From: an uncultured Roseibium sp.
GTDB lineage: Bacteria > Pseudomonadota > Alphaproteobacteria > Rhizobiales > Stappiaceae
Assembly: GCF_963675985.1 (NCBI RefSeq)
Contig: NZ_OY780958.1
Span: forward strand, 3,782,001-3,846,000
Direction: 5' to 3'
Length of the DNA stretch: 64,000 nucleotides
The position numbers were made by a program, and so were the translations under genes. The notes below the pieces were generated by a model that saw nothing but the letters and a program-made list of their open reading frames with translations, had not been told where the DNA came from and ran no database searches. Positions within the stretch are counted from its first letter, which is position 1. Each line of letters opens with the position of its first letter. Below are positions 8,530-16,938 of this stretch, piece by piece.

Positions 8530-9192
8530 ATGGTTCGGCTGGCAAAATATCTTTTCGCGGCAGCCCTGCTGCTTGTTGCGGCCGCACTTGTCTACGGGGC
8601 TATTGGCTATTCTGATGCCCTTTCGAACGCCGAAGACCTTGCCCGGCGCGCGGACGCCCTGATCGCGGAAGGCCGTGGTGGCGATGATCTCGGCGGGGAG
8701 CGCCTGAAGCAGCTTCTCATGGTTCAGGACCCGACCTTTCACGATCATGCCGGCGTGGACCTGACCACCGCCGGGGCCGGTCTGACAACCGTCACACAGT
8801 CGCTCGCCAAGCGCACCGCCTTCGAGAACTTCAAGCCGGGCATCGGGAAAATCCGCCAGACCGGTTATGCCATCTGTCTGGAACAGCGGCTCTCCAAGGA
8901 CCAGATCATGGCGCTCTGGCTCGATACGGTTGAAATGGGGACAGGTCCGGACGGCTGGATGAAAGGCTTCTACTCCGCAAGCGAAGCCGTCTACGGCAAA
9001 TCCCCCGCGGAGCTGAGCGACAGGCAGTTCCTGTCGCTCGTCGCCGTGCTGATCGCACCGTCCCGTTACGATCTGCTGCGGGAGGACCCGCAACTTGAAG
9101 ACCGCGTCGCACGGATCGAACGGCTGGTCGCGGGCAGTTGTGCCCCGGCCGACCATGGCGATGTCTGGCTCGACGGCTGCCGTGCAGAATAG
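8530..9192 (+). CDS. GT51-like transglycosylase-domain protein lacking the usual catalytic Glu
   Basis: A 220-residue protein with one N-terminal membrane anchor (residues 7-26) and a compact glycosyltransferase-51 domain. The family landmarks are recognisable but altered. The block usually written E-D-x-x-F-x-x-H-x-G reads Q66-D-P-T-F-H-D-H-A-G, so the catalytic Glu is Gln. The G-x-S-T-I-T-Q-Q block reads GLTTVTQSLAK, and the stretch between the two blocks is much shorter than in MtgA. The later E-x-x-x-S-K-x-x-I block (LEQRLSKDQIMALWLDTVEM) is intact. It may be a non-catalytic or modified peptidoglycan polymerase relative. The ATG at 8530 follows AGGAGAG, which decides the start. Confidence 0.75.
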   Translation: MVRLAKYLFAAALLLVAAALVYGAIGYSDALSNAEDLARRADALIAEGRGGDDLGGERLKQLLMVQDPTFHDHAGVDLTTAGAGLTTVTQSLAKRTAFENFKPGIGKIRQTGYAICLEQRLSKDQIMALWLDTVEMGTGPDGWMKGFYSASEAVYGKSPAELSDRQFLSLVAVLIAPSRYDLLREDPQLEDRVARIERLVAGSCAPADHGDVWLDGCRAE

Positions 9193-9216
9193 CCTTCCCC
9201 TAGGGAACCTTCTGCC

Positions 9217-9245
9217 TTGACCCGGGCAAAACAAGTGTGTTTATG
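9217..9245 (+). promoter_or_regulatory. Possible promoter before the hexapeptide acetyltransferase
   Basis: TTGACC at 9217-9222 and TTTATG at 9240-9245 are 17 bases apart. The -35 element is good and the -10 element is weak. It lies in the 231-base gap upstream of the acetyltransferase gene, which otherwise shows nothing but a strong GGAGGT ribosome site just before 9424. Confidence 0.35.
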
Positions 9246-9423
9246 TCCCGCCCCGATGGCAACGGTTGGCACGTTGTCCATACACGTGTCCATCTAGGAG
9301 TGCCCGGACCGATGATCCGATAAAGCAAGACCTTCCCCGCAAGGCGAAGACGCCCTCCGGCAGGTCGACCGCGTTCGATGACGCGTTTTTCCCTTCCCTT
9401 GTTTCTTGCTTTTTGGAGGTCCC

Positions 9424-10119
9424 ATGCACGGTCCGTCTCCCGACACCCTTCATCCGTTCAACGGCGAACGGCACACGGTTTTCCTGAAGAACGTCATCAC
9501 CCGCCTGACCATCGAGGTCGGCGACTTCACCTATTATAACGATGTGGACAATCCGGCCGATTTCGAAAACCGGAACGTACGCTATCACTTCGATGTCGTT
9601 GGCGACCGGCTGAAGATCGGCCGGTTCTGCGCGCTTGCACAGGGCACCACCTTCATCATGAACGGCGCCAACCACGCGCTCACCGGGTTCTCGACCTATC
9701 CGTTCCACATCTTCGGGCCCGACTGGGAAGAAGGCTTCGAGAAAGAGACGATCTTCGATCACCTGCGCGGCGATACGGTCGTGGAGCACGATGTCTGGTT
9801 CGGCACCAACAGCACGATCATGCCCGGGGTGACGGTTTGCTCCGGCGCGGTGATCGGCGCCCATGCGGTGATTGCCTCCGATGTGCCGCCCTTTGCCATA
9901 GTCGTCGGCAACCCCGCCCGTGTGATCAAACTCCGGTTCGACGAGGCGACCATCGAGCGGCTGCTGGAGATCGCCTGGTGGAACTGGCCGGCGGAAAAAG
10001 TTACCAGGCATCTCAACGCCATCCGCGGCGCGGATATCGCGGCGCTGGAAGACGCTTGCCTGGAGGTCGCGTGCCGCGAGGCCGGGGACGATCTCGACGC
10101 GGACGCAAAGGCAGGGTAG
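9424..10119 (+). CDS. CatB-like hexapeptide-repeat O-acetyltransferase
   Basis: A 231-residue protein of the Vat/CatB xenobiotic acetyltransferase group, a left-handed beta-helix enzyme using acetyl-CoA. Seen are KIGRFCALAQGTTFIMNGANH (the strand that carries the active-site His near residue 82), YPFHIFG, then helix repeats VVEHDVWFGTNSTIMPGVTV and GAVIGAHAVIASDVPPFAIV, ending with the family phrase VVGNPARVIKLRF and WWNWP. The acceptor cannot be predicted, since family members include antibiotic and sugar acetyltransferases. The ATG follows GGAGGT by three bases, favouring this start over an ATG-like codon 18 bases upstream. yihA follows after nine bases. Confidence 0.88.
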   Translation: MHGPSPDTLHPFNGERHTVFLKNVITRLTIEVGDFTYYNDVDNPADFENRNVRYHFDVVGDRLKIGRFCALAQGTTFIMNGANHALTGFSTYPFHIFGPDWEEGFEKETIFDHLRGDTVVEHDVWFGTNSTIMPGVTVCSGAVIGAHAVIASDVPPFAIVVGNPARVIKLRFDEATIERLLEIAWWNWPAEKVTRHLNAIRGADIAALEDACLEVACREAGDDLDADAKAG

Positions 10120-10128
10120 AAAGCGCCC

Positions 10129-10776
10129 ATGAGCGAAGAAGAAAAATACTCCGAAGACGAACTGGAAGCGGGCCGGCTACTGTTTGCCCGCCAGTGGGAT
10201 TTCCTGACCAGCGTCACCGAAATGTCCAACCTGCCGGACGCCACGCGCACGGAAATCGCCTTTGCCGGGCGATCCAATGTGGGCAAGTCCAGCCTGATCA
10301 ACGCGCTGACCGGGCGCAAGGGACTGGCGCGGACGTCGAGCACACCCGGACGGACCCAGATGCTGAACTTCTTCGTCGCGCCCGAGACGGAGCTGACCAT
10401 CGTCGACATGCCTGGATACGGCTATGCCCAGGCCCCCAAGGAACTGGTCGCAGCCTGGACCGAGCTGGTCTTTGCCTATCTGCGCGGCCGACCGACCCTG
10501 CGCCGCGTGTTCCTTCTGATCGACAGCCGCCACGGCATCAAGGCCAATGACCTTGAAGCCATGGACCTGCTCGACAAGGCGGCCGTGATTTATCAGGTGG
10601 TGCTGACCAAGTCGGACAAGATCAAGCCCGGCCAGCTTACGCGCCTGATGGAGGAAACTTCCAAGACCCTGTCGCGGCGGCCTGCCGCCTTCCCCGAAAT
10701 CCTTGCCACGTCATCGGAAAAAGGCATCGGCCTCGACGAGTTGCGCGCCGAAATCCATCGGCTCACCTCCTACTGA
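10129..10776 (+). CDS. yihA: Ribosome biogenesis GTPase YihA/YsxC (EngB)
   Basis: A 215-residue Ras-like GTPase of the EngB family, required for late assembly of the 50S subunit. All G motifs are visible: G1 GRSNVGKSS near residue 47, a G2 Thr in SSTPGRTQ, G3 DMPGYG, G4 TKSD and G5 ATSSEKG. The length is normal. It is nine bases downstream of the acetyltransferase gene and likely co-transcribed with it; argB follows after 87 bases. Confidence 0.96.
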   Translation: MSEEEKYSEDELEAGRLLFARQWDFLTSVTEMSNLPDATRTEIAFAGRSNVGKSSLINALTGRKGLARTSSTPGRTQMLNFFVAPETELTIVDMPGYGYAQAPKELVAAWTELVFAYLRGRPTLRRVFLLIDSRHGIKANDLEAMDLLDKAAVIYQVVLTKSDKIKPGQLTRLMEETSKTLSRRPAAFPEILATSSEKGIGLDELRAEIHRLTSY

Positions 10777-10863
10777 TCCCCGGTTGGCGATTGAGCGAGC
10801 ATGCCGAAAAGGGTATAGCCTCATTTCCGCACGAACGAGCCTAGAGCGAGCAGAAGTACCATC

Positions 10864-11751
10864 ATGACCCCTCCGGACCATTCCAGCCGCGCCCATGTGA
10901 TTGCCCAGGCCCTGCCCTACATGCAGCGCTATGACGACCGCACAGTGGTCGTGAAATACGGTGGCCATGCCATGGGCGATGCGGATCTCTCCCAGGCGTT
11001 TGCCCGCGATATCACGCTGCTGCGCCAGTCCGGCGTGCATCCGGTGGTGGTCCATGGCGGCGGTCCGCAGATCGGCAAGATGCTCACACGGCTCGGCATC
11101 GTCAGCGAGTTCAAGGGCGGCCTCAGGGTCACGGACAAGGCCACGGTCGAGATCGTCGAAATGGTGCTTGCCGGATCGATCAACAAGGAAATCGTCCAGG
11201 CCATCAATGCCGAAGGCGGACGCGCCGTCGGCCTGTGCGGCAAGGACGGCAATATGGTCACCGCTGAGAAGGTCCAGCGCACCATGGTCGATCCGGATTC
11301 CAACATCGAGAAGGTGATCGATCTGGGGTTCGTCGGCGAACCGGCGGACGTCAACCCGACCGTCCTGAAGCTCGTCCTCAAGGAAGACCTGATCCCGGTC
11401 GTTGCGCCCGTCGCGCCGGGTCCGGACGGCGAGACCTACAACGTCAATGCCGACACCTTTGCGGGCGCCATTGCCGGATCGCTCAACGCCAAGCGGCTTT
11501 TGTTCCTCACCGATGTGCCCGGCGTTCTCGACAAGGACGGCAACCTGATCAAGCAGCTCAGCGTTGCCAAGGCGCGCGAACTGATCGCCGACGGCACCAT
11601 TTCCGGCGGTATGATCCCCAAGGTTGAAACCTGTATCGAGGCGCTCGACCAGGGCGTGGAAGGTGTCGTCATCCTGGACGGCAAGGTGCCCCACGCGGTT
11701 CTCCTGGAACTCTTCACCGAACGCGGCGCCGGGACCCTGATCCGGCCGTGA
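10864..11751 (+). CDS. argB: Acetylglutamate kinase
   Basis: A 295-residue amino-acid kinase that phosphorylates N-acetyl-L-glutamate in the second step of arginine synthesis. The sequence shows KYGGHAM near the start (phosphate binding), VHGGGPQIGKML for substrate, and the ATP-site region NVNADTFAGAIAGSLNAKRLLFLTD at the C-terminal half. The long N-terminal helix region suggests the arginine-inhibited hexameric type, which is inference. The stop overlaps the GTG start of the next gene by four bases, indicating translational coupling. Confidence 0.96.
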   Translation: MTPPDHSSRAHVIAQALPYMQRYDDRTVVVKYGGHAMGDADLSQAFARDITLLRQSGVHPVVVHGGGPQIGKMLTRLGIVSEFKGGLRVTDKATVEIVEMVLAGSINKEIVQAINAEGGRAVGLCGKDGNMVTAEKVQRTMVDPDSNIEKVIDLGFVGEPADVNPTVLKLVLKEDLIPVVAPVAPGPDGETYNVNADTFAGAIAGSLNAKRLLFLTDVPGVLDKDGNLIKQLSVAKARELIADGTISGGMIPKVETCIEALDQGVEGVVILDGKVPHAVLLELFTERGAGTLIRP

Positions 11752-12494
11752 CCGATCGTCCCGTTGCCGTGGAAGGTCCTCACGCGCACAATCAGGACCT
11801 GAGAGTGTTCAAGGGGGTCGAAGCCTGGATCTTCGACCTCGACAACACGCTCTATCCGGCGCATGTCGACCTGTTCAGCCAGATCAACCAGCAGATCGCG
11901 GATTACATCGCCAAGGCTCTGAACATCGGCGAGGACGACGCCATCGCCCAGCGCCGGGACTACTACCAGAAATACGGCACGACCCTGCGCGGGCTGATGA
12001 TGGAACACAAGATCGATCCGGACGACTACCTGCGCTACGTCCATGACATCGACTATTCCAACGTCCGTCCGGACCCTGCCCTCGGCAAAGCCATCGAAAC
12101 GCTGCCGGGGCGCAAGTACATCTTCACCAACGGCGACCGCCCGCATGCGGAGCGCACGGCCGCGGCGCTCGGTATTTCCGATCATTTCGAGGATATCTTC
12201 GACATCGTCGCCGCGGACCTGATGCCGAAACCGAACCGGGAAACCTACGACCGCTTCCTGGAACGAACCGGGGTATCACCGGCCCGCGCCGCCATGTTCG
12301 AGGACCTGCAGCGGAACCTGGAGGTACCGCATCACCTGGGCATGCGCACCGCACTGATCGTGCCGAAGGGCACACGGGACATCTTCCGCGACGACTGGGA
12401 ACTGGAGGGCGACAAGGCCGCCCACGTGGATTTCGTCACCGACGATCTCGCCGGTTTCCTGAATGCGGTGAACGGTCAGTTGGCCGGGATGTGA
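11748..12494 (+). CDS. HAD-family pyrimidine 5'-nucleotidase
   Basis: A 248-residue haloacid dehalogenase-fold phosphatase of the SDT1/pyrimidine 5'-nucleotidase type. Motif I is WIFDLDNTLYP near residue 27, where the first Asp is the nucleophile. Motif II is IFTNGD, and motif III/IV is KPNRETYDRF and FEDLQRN. It probably dephosphorylates UMP, CMP or similar small phosphates in the cytoplasm. The start is GTG inside the argB stop (GTGA overlap). This argB-nucleotidase pair is common in Rhizobiales. Confidence 0.88.
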   Translation: MTDRPVAVEGPHAHNQDLRVFKGVEAWIFDLDNTLYPAHVDLFSQINQQIADYIAKALNIGEDDAIAQRRDYYQKYGTTLRGLMMEHKIDPDDYLRYVHDIDYSNVRPDPALGKAIETLPGRKYIFTNGDRPHAERTAAALGISDHFEDIFDIVAADLMPKPNRETYDRFLERTGVSPARAAMFEDLQRNLEVPHHLGMRTALIVPKGTRDIFRDDWELEGDKAAHVDFVTDDLAGFLNAVNGQLAGM

Positions 12495-12553
12495 TCACAA
12501 GGTCTGCCGGTTTAGATAAAAAAACTTCTGGCTTCCGGAAACGCGCGAATCTA

Positions 12554-12572
12554 GTTTGAGAAAAACTCAAAC
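12554..12572. promoter_or_regulatory. Perfect palindrome upstream of LysR regulator, possible operator
   Basis: GTTTGAG and CTCAAAC are separated by five A residues, and the repeat fits the T-N11-A form of LysR-type binding sites. It ends 15 bases before the ATG of the LysR gene at 12588, consistent with autoregulation. Confidence 0.5.
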
Positions 12573-12587
12573 AAACAGATCCGTGCC

Positions 12588-13475
12588 ATGGTCTCCTTGC
12601 GCGCCCTTCACGCCTTTTCTCTTCTCGCCCGCCACGGTCGGGCCTCCCTGGCCGCCGAAATCCTGGGCGTGTCGCCCTCCGCCCTGTCGCATCTGATGCG
12701 CAAGCTGGAGGCGGAACTGGGGGCGACGCTTGTGTTGAGGGACGGTCGCGGGCTGACCCTGACGGAGGAAGGACAGCGGCTGGCGCTCGGACTGGGGGAT
12801 TCCTTCGAGCGTATCGAGGACGCGGTCGACAGCTTCAAACGCCGGAGCCGTACCGAGCTCAGGATCAGCACCGTTTCCACCTTCGCGACACGCTGGCTCA
12901 TTCCGCGCCTGCCCGACTTCCAGGCGATCCAGCCGGATGTGGAGATCCTCCTGTCCGCGTCCACGCGCATGGTCGACCTGGACCGCGAAAACTATGACTG
13001 CGCCATCCGGCTCGGCAAGGGCAACTGGCAGGGCGTGGAAAGCGCCCTCCTGTGGCAGGAGCACCTGGCGGTCGCCATGGCGCCCGGACTGCTTCCCGAA
13101 GGCGGTGCGCTTACCCAGGACGCTTTTGCCGGACTTCGCCTGCTGCACAGTGCCGCCCGACGCGGCGACTGGCCCTTGTGGATGTCAAAGGCGGGCCTGA
13201 CCCATCCGGACACGACCTCCGGCACCCTGCTGGAAAGTCGGGACCTCGCCATCCAGGCGGCAATCGCCGGCATGGGGGCGATCGTCATCGACAAGCGGTT
13301 CGTGATGTCGGAGCTGGACGCCGGCCATCTGGTCATGCCCGACTGGCCGGTGATCGAGCTTGAAACGGGCTACTGGTTCGTCCGTTCACCGGTGCGGCCC
13401 CTGTCCCGGCCGGTCGCCGCATTCCGGGACTGGCTGCAAACGGCGGCGCTGGAAGGACGGCCTGGAGCCGAATAA
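12588..13475 (+). CDS. LysR-family transcriptional regulator (GcvA-like)
   Basis: A 295-residue LysR-type regulator. The N-terminal winged helix-turn-helix spans residues 1-60 (AAEILGVSPSALSHLMRKLE is the recognition region) and is followed by a periplasmic-binding-like effector domain. The order of motifs (ISTVSTFATRWLIPRLPDFQ and YDCAIRLGKGNW) matches the GcvA/AmpR branch. No divergent target gene is adjacent: the neighbours are the nucleotidase upstream and a small exported protein downstream. The start ATG has a poor ribosome site. A perfect palindrome immediately upstream suggests self-regulation. Confidence 0.9.
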   Translation: MVSLRALHAFSLLARHGRASLAAEILGVSPSALSHLMRKLEAELGATLVLRDGRGLTLTEEGQRLALGLGDSFERIEDAVDSFKRRSRTELRISTVSTFATRWLIPRLPDFQAIQPDVEILLSASTRMVDLDRENYDCAIRLGKGNWQGVESALLWQEHLAVAMAPGLLPEGGALTQDAFAGLRLLHSAARRGDWPLWMSKAGLTHPDTTSGTLLESRDLAIQAAIAGMGAIVIDKRFVMSELDAGHLVMPDWPVIELETGYWFVRSPVRPLSRPVAAFRDWLQTAALEGRPGAE

Positions 13476-13585
13476 TCATTCCGGCTGATGTTGCACAAAA
13501 ATCTTTTTGATTTCATATTCTTCCGTAGTGGAAGCGAAATTCTTCAAGACAAATGACCGCTTCCGATCCATCGCGGGGGCGAAAC

Positions 13586-13966
13586 ATGAAATACTTCCTG
13601 AGCCGCTGGCTCTTAATAGTGATTGCTGCCTTGTTTTATACAGCGCCGGTCACGGCCACGCATGCCGAAACCCTGGAATGGCAATTCCGGAGCGAGCATC
13701 CGAAAATCGTGGATGTCGAACTGTACTCCGAATCCAGACGGGGGCACGTCTGGCCCGGGAACGACAAGGTCTATGTGCTGAACGACTACAGCACCAAGAC
13801 GATCCGGATTTCCTGCCGGTCCGGGGAAAAGGTCTGCTACGGCGCCTGGGTGCGCAACCGGCAACGCTCCTACTGGGGCGTCGGTTACAACAACCGCAAC
13901 CGCTGCCGGAACTGCTGTTATACCTGTAACGGCGGACAGACGAAGATCATCGTCCTGAACCCCTGA
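13586..13966 (+). CDS. Small Cys-rich exported protein of unknown function
   Basis: 126 residues. It starts with a clear signal peptide (MKYFLSRWLLIVIAALFYTA) with a cleavage site after THA near residue 27. The mature part of about 100 residues is basic and aromatic, and ends with six cysteines. One pair lies near residues 86-93, and four more are clustered in a NRNRCRNCCYTCNGG segment. The spacing suggests disulfide bonds or metal binding in the periplasm. The ATG at 13586 follows a GGGGGCG site and is preferred over an in-frame ATG 33 bases upstream that would spoil the signal peptide. I recognise no family. Confidence 0.75.
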   Translation: MKYFLSRWLLIVIAALFYTAPVTATHAETLEWQFRSEHPKIVDVELYSESRRGHVWPGNDKVYVLNDYSTKTIRISCRSGEKVCYGAWVRNRQRSYWGVGYNNRNRCRNCCYTCNGGQTKIIVLNP

Positions 13967-13969
13967 CGG

Positions 13970-14875
13970 TCATCGACCCAGCAACAGCAGCAGGATCGCG
14001 CCGACGATCAGCGCACAGCCTGCCAGTTCCGCACGATTGATCTTTTCGCGGAAAACGAACCAGGACGCGGCGAGCGTGAACACCAGCTCGATCTGCGCCA
14101 GCGCGCGGACATAGGCGACCTGCTGCAGGGTCATGGCCGTAAACCAGCCCGCGGATCCTGCCGCTCCGGCCAGGCCGACCCAGATCGATATCTTCCAGCT
14201 CCGCAGGCTGGCGACGAGCTGGTGCGGATCCCTCCAGGCCATCCACAACGCCATGACCACGGTCTGGAACAGGGTCACGCAGGCCAGCGAAAAGGCCGCC
14301 TGCATCAGGAACCCCGCCCCGCCGAGCGACAGGGACGCAACCCGGACGGCGGCCGCGGAGGCGCCGAAACAGGCGGCCGAAGCCAGGCCGATCAGCGCCG
14401 GCTTTCCGACCAAGGCGGATCCGAGCTCGCGCAGGTTCGACGGCGTCTTGGCCAGAGAGATCATCACCACCCCGAGAACCCCGACGGCGATGGCAACGGC
14501 CGCCGCGGGCGTCACGGTCTCGCCCAGCATGATCAGCCCGAACAGGGCCGCCTGAACCGGCTCCGTCTTGGAATAGGCGGTTCCGACCGTGAAGTTACGG
14601 TAGGAAAACAGATGGACGAGCAGAAAGGTCGCGACAATCTGCGCCAGGCCGCCAAACGCCGCCGCCAGCAGGAAAGGCCCGTTCATGTACGGCAGATCGT
14701 ATCCGGCGATGAAATACAGGCCTGCCACATAGATAAGCGCAAAGGGAAAACCGTATCCGAACCGGACGAAGGTCGCGCCTGTGGTGCCCAGTGCGCCCTT
14801 GAGGTGCTTTTGCAGGGCCGAGCGCAGGTTCTGGCAGAAGGCGGCAAAGATGGTGATCGGGATCCAGAGTTCCAT
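13970..14875 (-). CDS. EamA-family (DMT) membrane transporter
   Basis: A 301-residue inner-membrane protein with about ten hydrophobic segments arranged as two EamA halves. The second half includes AAGSAGWFTAMTLQQVAYV followed by FTLAASWFVFREKINRAELAG, a typical EamA ending. The drug/metabolite transporter superfamily exports amino acids or metabolites, but the substrate is not predictable here. The ATG at 14875 begins MELWIPITIFAAFC, directly at the first membrane helix. An upstream TTG frame would add an unlikely hydrophilic lead. Its 3' end nearly touches the convergent small exported protein gene. Confidence 0.85.
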   Translation of the reverse strand: MELWIPITIFAAFCQNLRSALQKHLKGALGTTGATFVRFGYGFPFALIYVAGLYFIAGYDLPYMNGPFLLAAAFGGLAQIVATFLLVHLFSYRNFTVGTAYSKTEPVQAALFGLIMLGETVTPAAAVAIAVGVLGVVMISLAKTPSNLRELGSALVGKPALIGLASAACFGASAAAVRVASLSLGGAGFLMQAAFSLACVTLFQTVVMALWMAWRDPHQLVASLRSWKISIWVGLAGAAGSAGWFTAMTLQQVAYVRALAQIELVFTLAASWFVFREKINRAELAGCALIVGAILLLLLGR

Positions 14876-15025
14876 TAAGCGACTCTGCGCCTTTCGGTTT
14901 GCGGTATTCCGCGTAGATGACAGCAGCAAGGTTTAGCCACCCACGCAATCGGCGCAATTGACTTGTGCTCAACCGATTGGATGCGTTCTGCCAATCGGTC
15001 ACAGCGGTTTTCGGCATCGCCAAGC

Positions 15026-15054
15026 TTGACACTCCGCCGTCCCGCGGCTTAGGT
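15026..15054 (+). promoter_or_regulatory. dapD: Promoter candidate for dapD
   Basis: A consensus TTGACA at 15026-15031 is separated by 17 bases from TTAGGT at 15049-15054, ending 43 bases before the dapD start. The -35 element is perfect and the -10 element is degenerate. Confidence 0.5.
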
Positions 15055-15097
15055 CCGGCAACCGTTTCAACTGCCTTTGCCGGAGACAAGACCCCAG

Positions 15098-15946
15098 ATG
15101 ACCATCGATCTTGCCAGACTCGCCGAAACCATCGACGCGGCATTCGACGATCGCGCCAACATCGACACGAAAACGACCGGCGATGTCCGAAACGCTGTCG
15201 AAAGGACGCTGAACCTGCTCGACAACGGCCAGATCCGTGTCGCTGAAAAGAAGGGCGACGACTGGGTTGTCAATCAGTGGGCCAAGAAGGCCGTGCTGCT
15301 GTCGTTCCGTCTCAATCCGATGGAAGTGATCAAGGGCGGTCCCGGCAGCGCATCCTGGTGGGACAAGGTTCCGTCAAAGTTCGACGGCTGGAGCGCCATC
15401 GATTTCGAGCAGTCCGGCTTCCGCGCCGTCCCGAACTGCACCGTGCGCCGCTCCGCCTTCATCGGCAAGGGTGTGGTGTTGATGCCGTCCTTCGTGAACC
15501 TGGGCGCCTATGTGGATGAAGGCACCATGGTCGACACCTGGGCGACGGTCGGCTCCTGCGCACAGATCGGCAAGAACGTGCACCTGTCCGGCGGTGTCGG
15601 CATCGGCGGCGTTCTGGAGCCGCTTCAGGCCGGTCCGGTGATCATCGAAGACAACTGTTTCATCGGTGCGCGCTCGGAAGTAGTGGAAGGCGTCGTCATT
15701 CGCGAAGGCGCCGTGCTTTCCATGGGCGTCTATATCAGCGCCTCCACCAAGATCATCGACCGCAACACGGGCGAGATCTTCATTGGCGAGGTTCCGGCCT
15801 ATTCGGTCGTGGTTCCGGGCAGCATGCCCGGCAAGCCGCTGCCGGACGGCACTCCGGGCCCGAGCCTCTACTGCGCGGTCATCGTCAAGCGCGTCGACGA
15901 ACAGACCCGCTCCAAGACCTCGATCAACGACCTCCTGCGCGACTGA
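15098..15946 (+). CDS. dapD: 2,3,4,5-tetrahydropyridine-2,6-dicarboxylate N-succinyltransferase
   Basis: A 282-residue enzyme that transfers succinyl from succinyl-CoA to tetrahydrodipicolinate in lysine and meso-diaminopimelate synthesis. It has the family's N-terminal helical domain with VLLSFRLNPM. A left-handed beta helix follows (GKGVVLMPSFVNLGAYVDEG, then GKNVHLSGGVGIGGVLEP), and near the C-terminus PGSMPGKPLPDG and SLYCAVIVKRVD. It is followed by a palindromic repeat and then unrelated genes. dapE, a later step of the same pathway, lies 2.4 kb away on the other strand. Confidence 0.97.
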   Translation: MTIDLARLAETIDAAFDDRANIDTKTTGDVRNAVERTLNLLDNGQIRVAEKKGDDWVVNQWAKKAVLLSFRLNPMEVIKGGPGSASWWDKVPSKFDGWSAIDFEQSGFRAVPNCTVRRSAFIGKGVVLMPSFVNLGAYVDEGTMVDTWATVGSCAQIGKNVHLSGGVGIGGVLEPLQAGPVIIEDNCFIGARSEVVEGVVIREGAVLSMGVYISASTKIIDRNTGEIFIGEVPAYSVVVPGSMPGKPLPDGTPGPSLYCAVIVKRVDEQTRSKTSINDLLRD

Positions 15947-16007
15947 TTAATCCGCGGTCTCACCACCAACTCTGTTGTTAGGGGTGATGACAGACTTGCC
16001 GCCTACT

Positions 16008-16161
16008 CCCGTCTCCCCCCTTGAGGGGGAGATGTCCGCTGAAGCGGACAGAGGGGGGTGAGCGGCCTTTCGGCAAACCGCAAGTGCCCGAGTATGGCGC
16101 AGACGCCGTTACCCCCCTCTGTCACCTTTGGTGACATCTCCCCCTCAAGGGGGGAGACGGG
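16008..16161. repeat. Palindromic dispersed repeat, copy 1
   Basis: Two arms of about 50 bases are near-perfect inverted repeats of each other (16008-16060 and 16111-16161) around a variable centre. Each arm holds a C-run/G-run stem with TTGAG or CTCAA at its turn and a small inner hairpin. The left inner hairpin is of the TCCGCTGAAGCGGA type and the right of the TCACCTTTGGTGA type. The element lies between dapD and the convergent isochorismatase-like gene. A second copy at 21073-21221 is in the opposite orientation. It has no coding capacity and resembles the small palindromic intergenic repeats of Rhizobiales. Confidence 0.9.
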
Positions 16162-16234
16162 TGCAAGGTAGGCGGCTGTTTTCACTGACAACCGTGGTTG
16201 CGGGTGAAGTGCCGGCGAATAGCCAGGATCTTCA

Positions 16235-16846
16235 TCAGATCGCCCCTGCATCTTCCAGCACGAACGCAAAACGGTCGGCAAGCGCCGTCAGGGCTGCGCG
16301 GTGAACGTCCACCCCGCTCAATACCCCGCCGCCCGGGACCGGAAGCGCCCGGCTGGTGCAGGCGTTGGCGACCACTGCGGAAGAATAGCCCAGGTCGAGG
16401 GCGGCCCTGACCGTGCTCGAGACACACATGTGGGTCATGAACCCGGCCACGATCAGCTTGCGGACACCCAGTCCGGCGAGCCGGTCCTGAAGGTCCGTGC
16501 CGGCAAAGGCATTCGGCAGTGCCTTGTCGACAACGATCTCGCCGTCTCCCGGCTCGGCAACACCGCAGAATTTTCCGCCCTCGGCCTCAATATCGAACAA
16601 CCCGCCGGGCCGGCCGACATGGCGGACGTGAATGACGGGCAGGCCGAGGTCTTCGGCCCGATCGCGCAAGCGCCTCACCTCGCCAAGCGCGTCGTCGATC
16701 CCTTCGAGCGGAAGGGCTCCGGTGACGTATTCCTGCTGGGCATCGATCAGAATGACGGCGGCTTCGCCGGCAGTCGGGGTCGCCCATTCGGGCGCACCGG
16801 CGAGTTCCATCAGGGTTTTCGGGCGGTTCAGATCCGGGTCGGTCAT
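16235..16846 (-). CDS. Isochorismatase-like cysteine hydrolase
   Basis: A 203-residue cytoplasmic hydrolase of the isochorismatase/nicotinamidase fold. The catalytic triad is visible as D35 (ILIDAQQEY), K108 (VDKALPNAF) and C141 (AGFMTHMCVSSTVRAA). The family cleaves C-N or ether bonds of small amides or isochorismate, and the substrate here is unknown. The ATG at 16846 follows AGGAGA at good spacing and is preferred over an upstream frame extension. A LysR regulator is transcribed divergently from the same 92-base gap and probably controls this gene. Confidence 0.9.
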   Translation of the reverse strand: MTDPDLNRPKTLMELAGAPEWATPTAGEAAVILIDAQQEYVTGALPLEGIDDALGEVRRLRDRAEDLGLPVIHVRHVGRPGGLFDIEAEGGKFCGVAEPGDGEIVVDKALPNAFAGTDLQDRLAGLGVRKLIVAGFMTHMCVSSTVRAALDLGYSSAVVANACTSRALPVPGGGVLSGVDVHRAALTALADRFAFVLEDAGAI

Positions 16847-16910
16847 GCGTGTCTCCTGTTCTTTGAGGAGGACAATAGCCGACCTCGAAACTTGCAAAAA
16901 CGCTCGTTAT

Positions 16911-16927
16911 TGCAGGATAAAACTGCA
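16911..16927. promoter_or_regulatory. Inverted repeat between divergent hydrolase and LysR genes
   Basis: TGCAG and CTGCA flank a 7-base AT-rich spacer in the short divergent gap, 11 bases before the LysR start. This arrangement suits a LysR-type operator shared by both genes. A further CGCAG half-site follows at 16932-16936. Confidence 0.45.
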
Positions 16928-16938
16928 TAATCGCAGGA

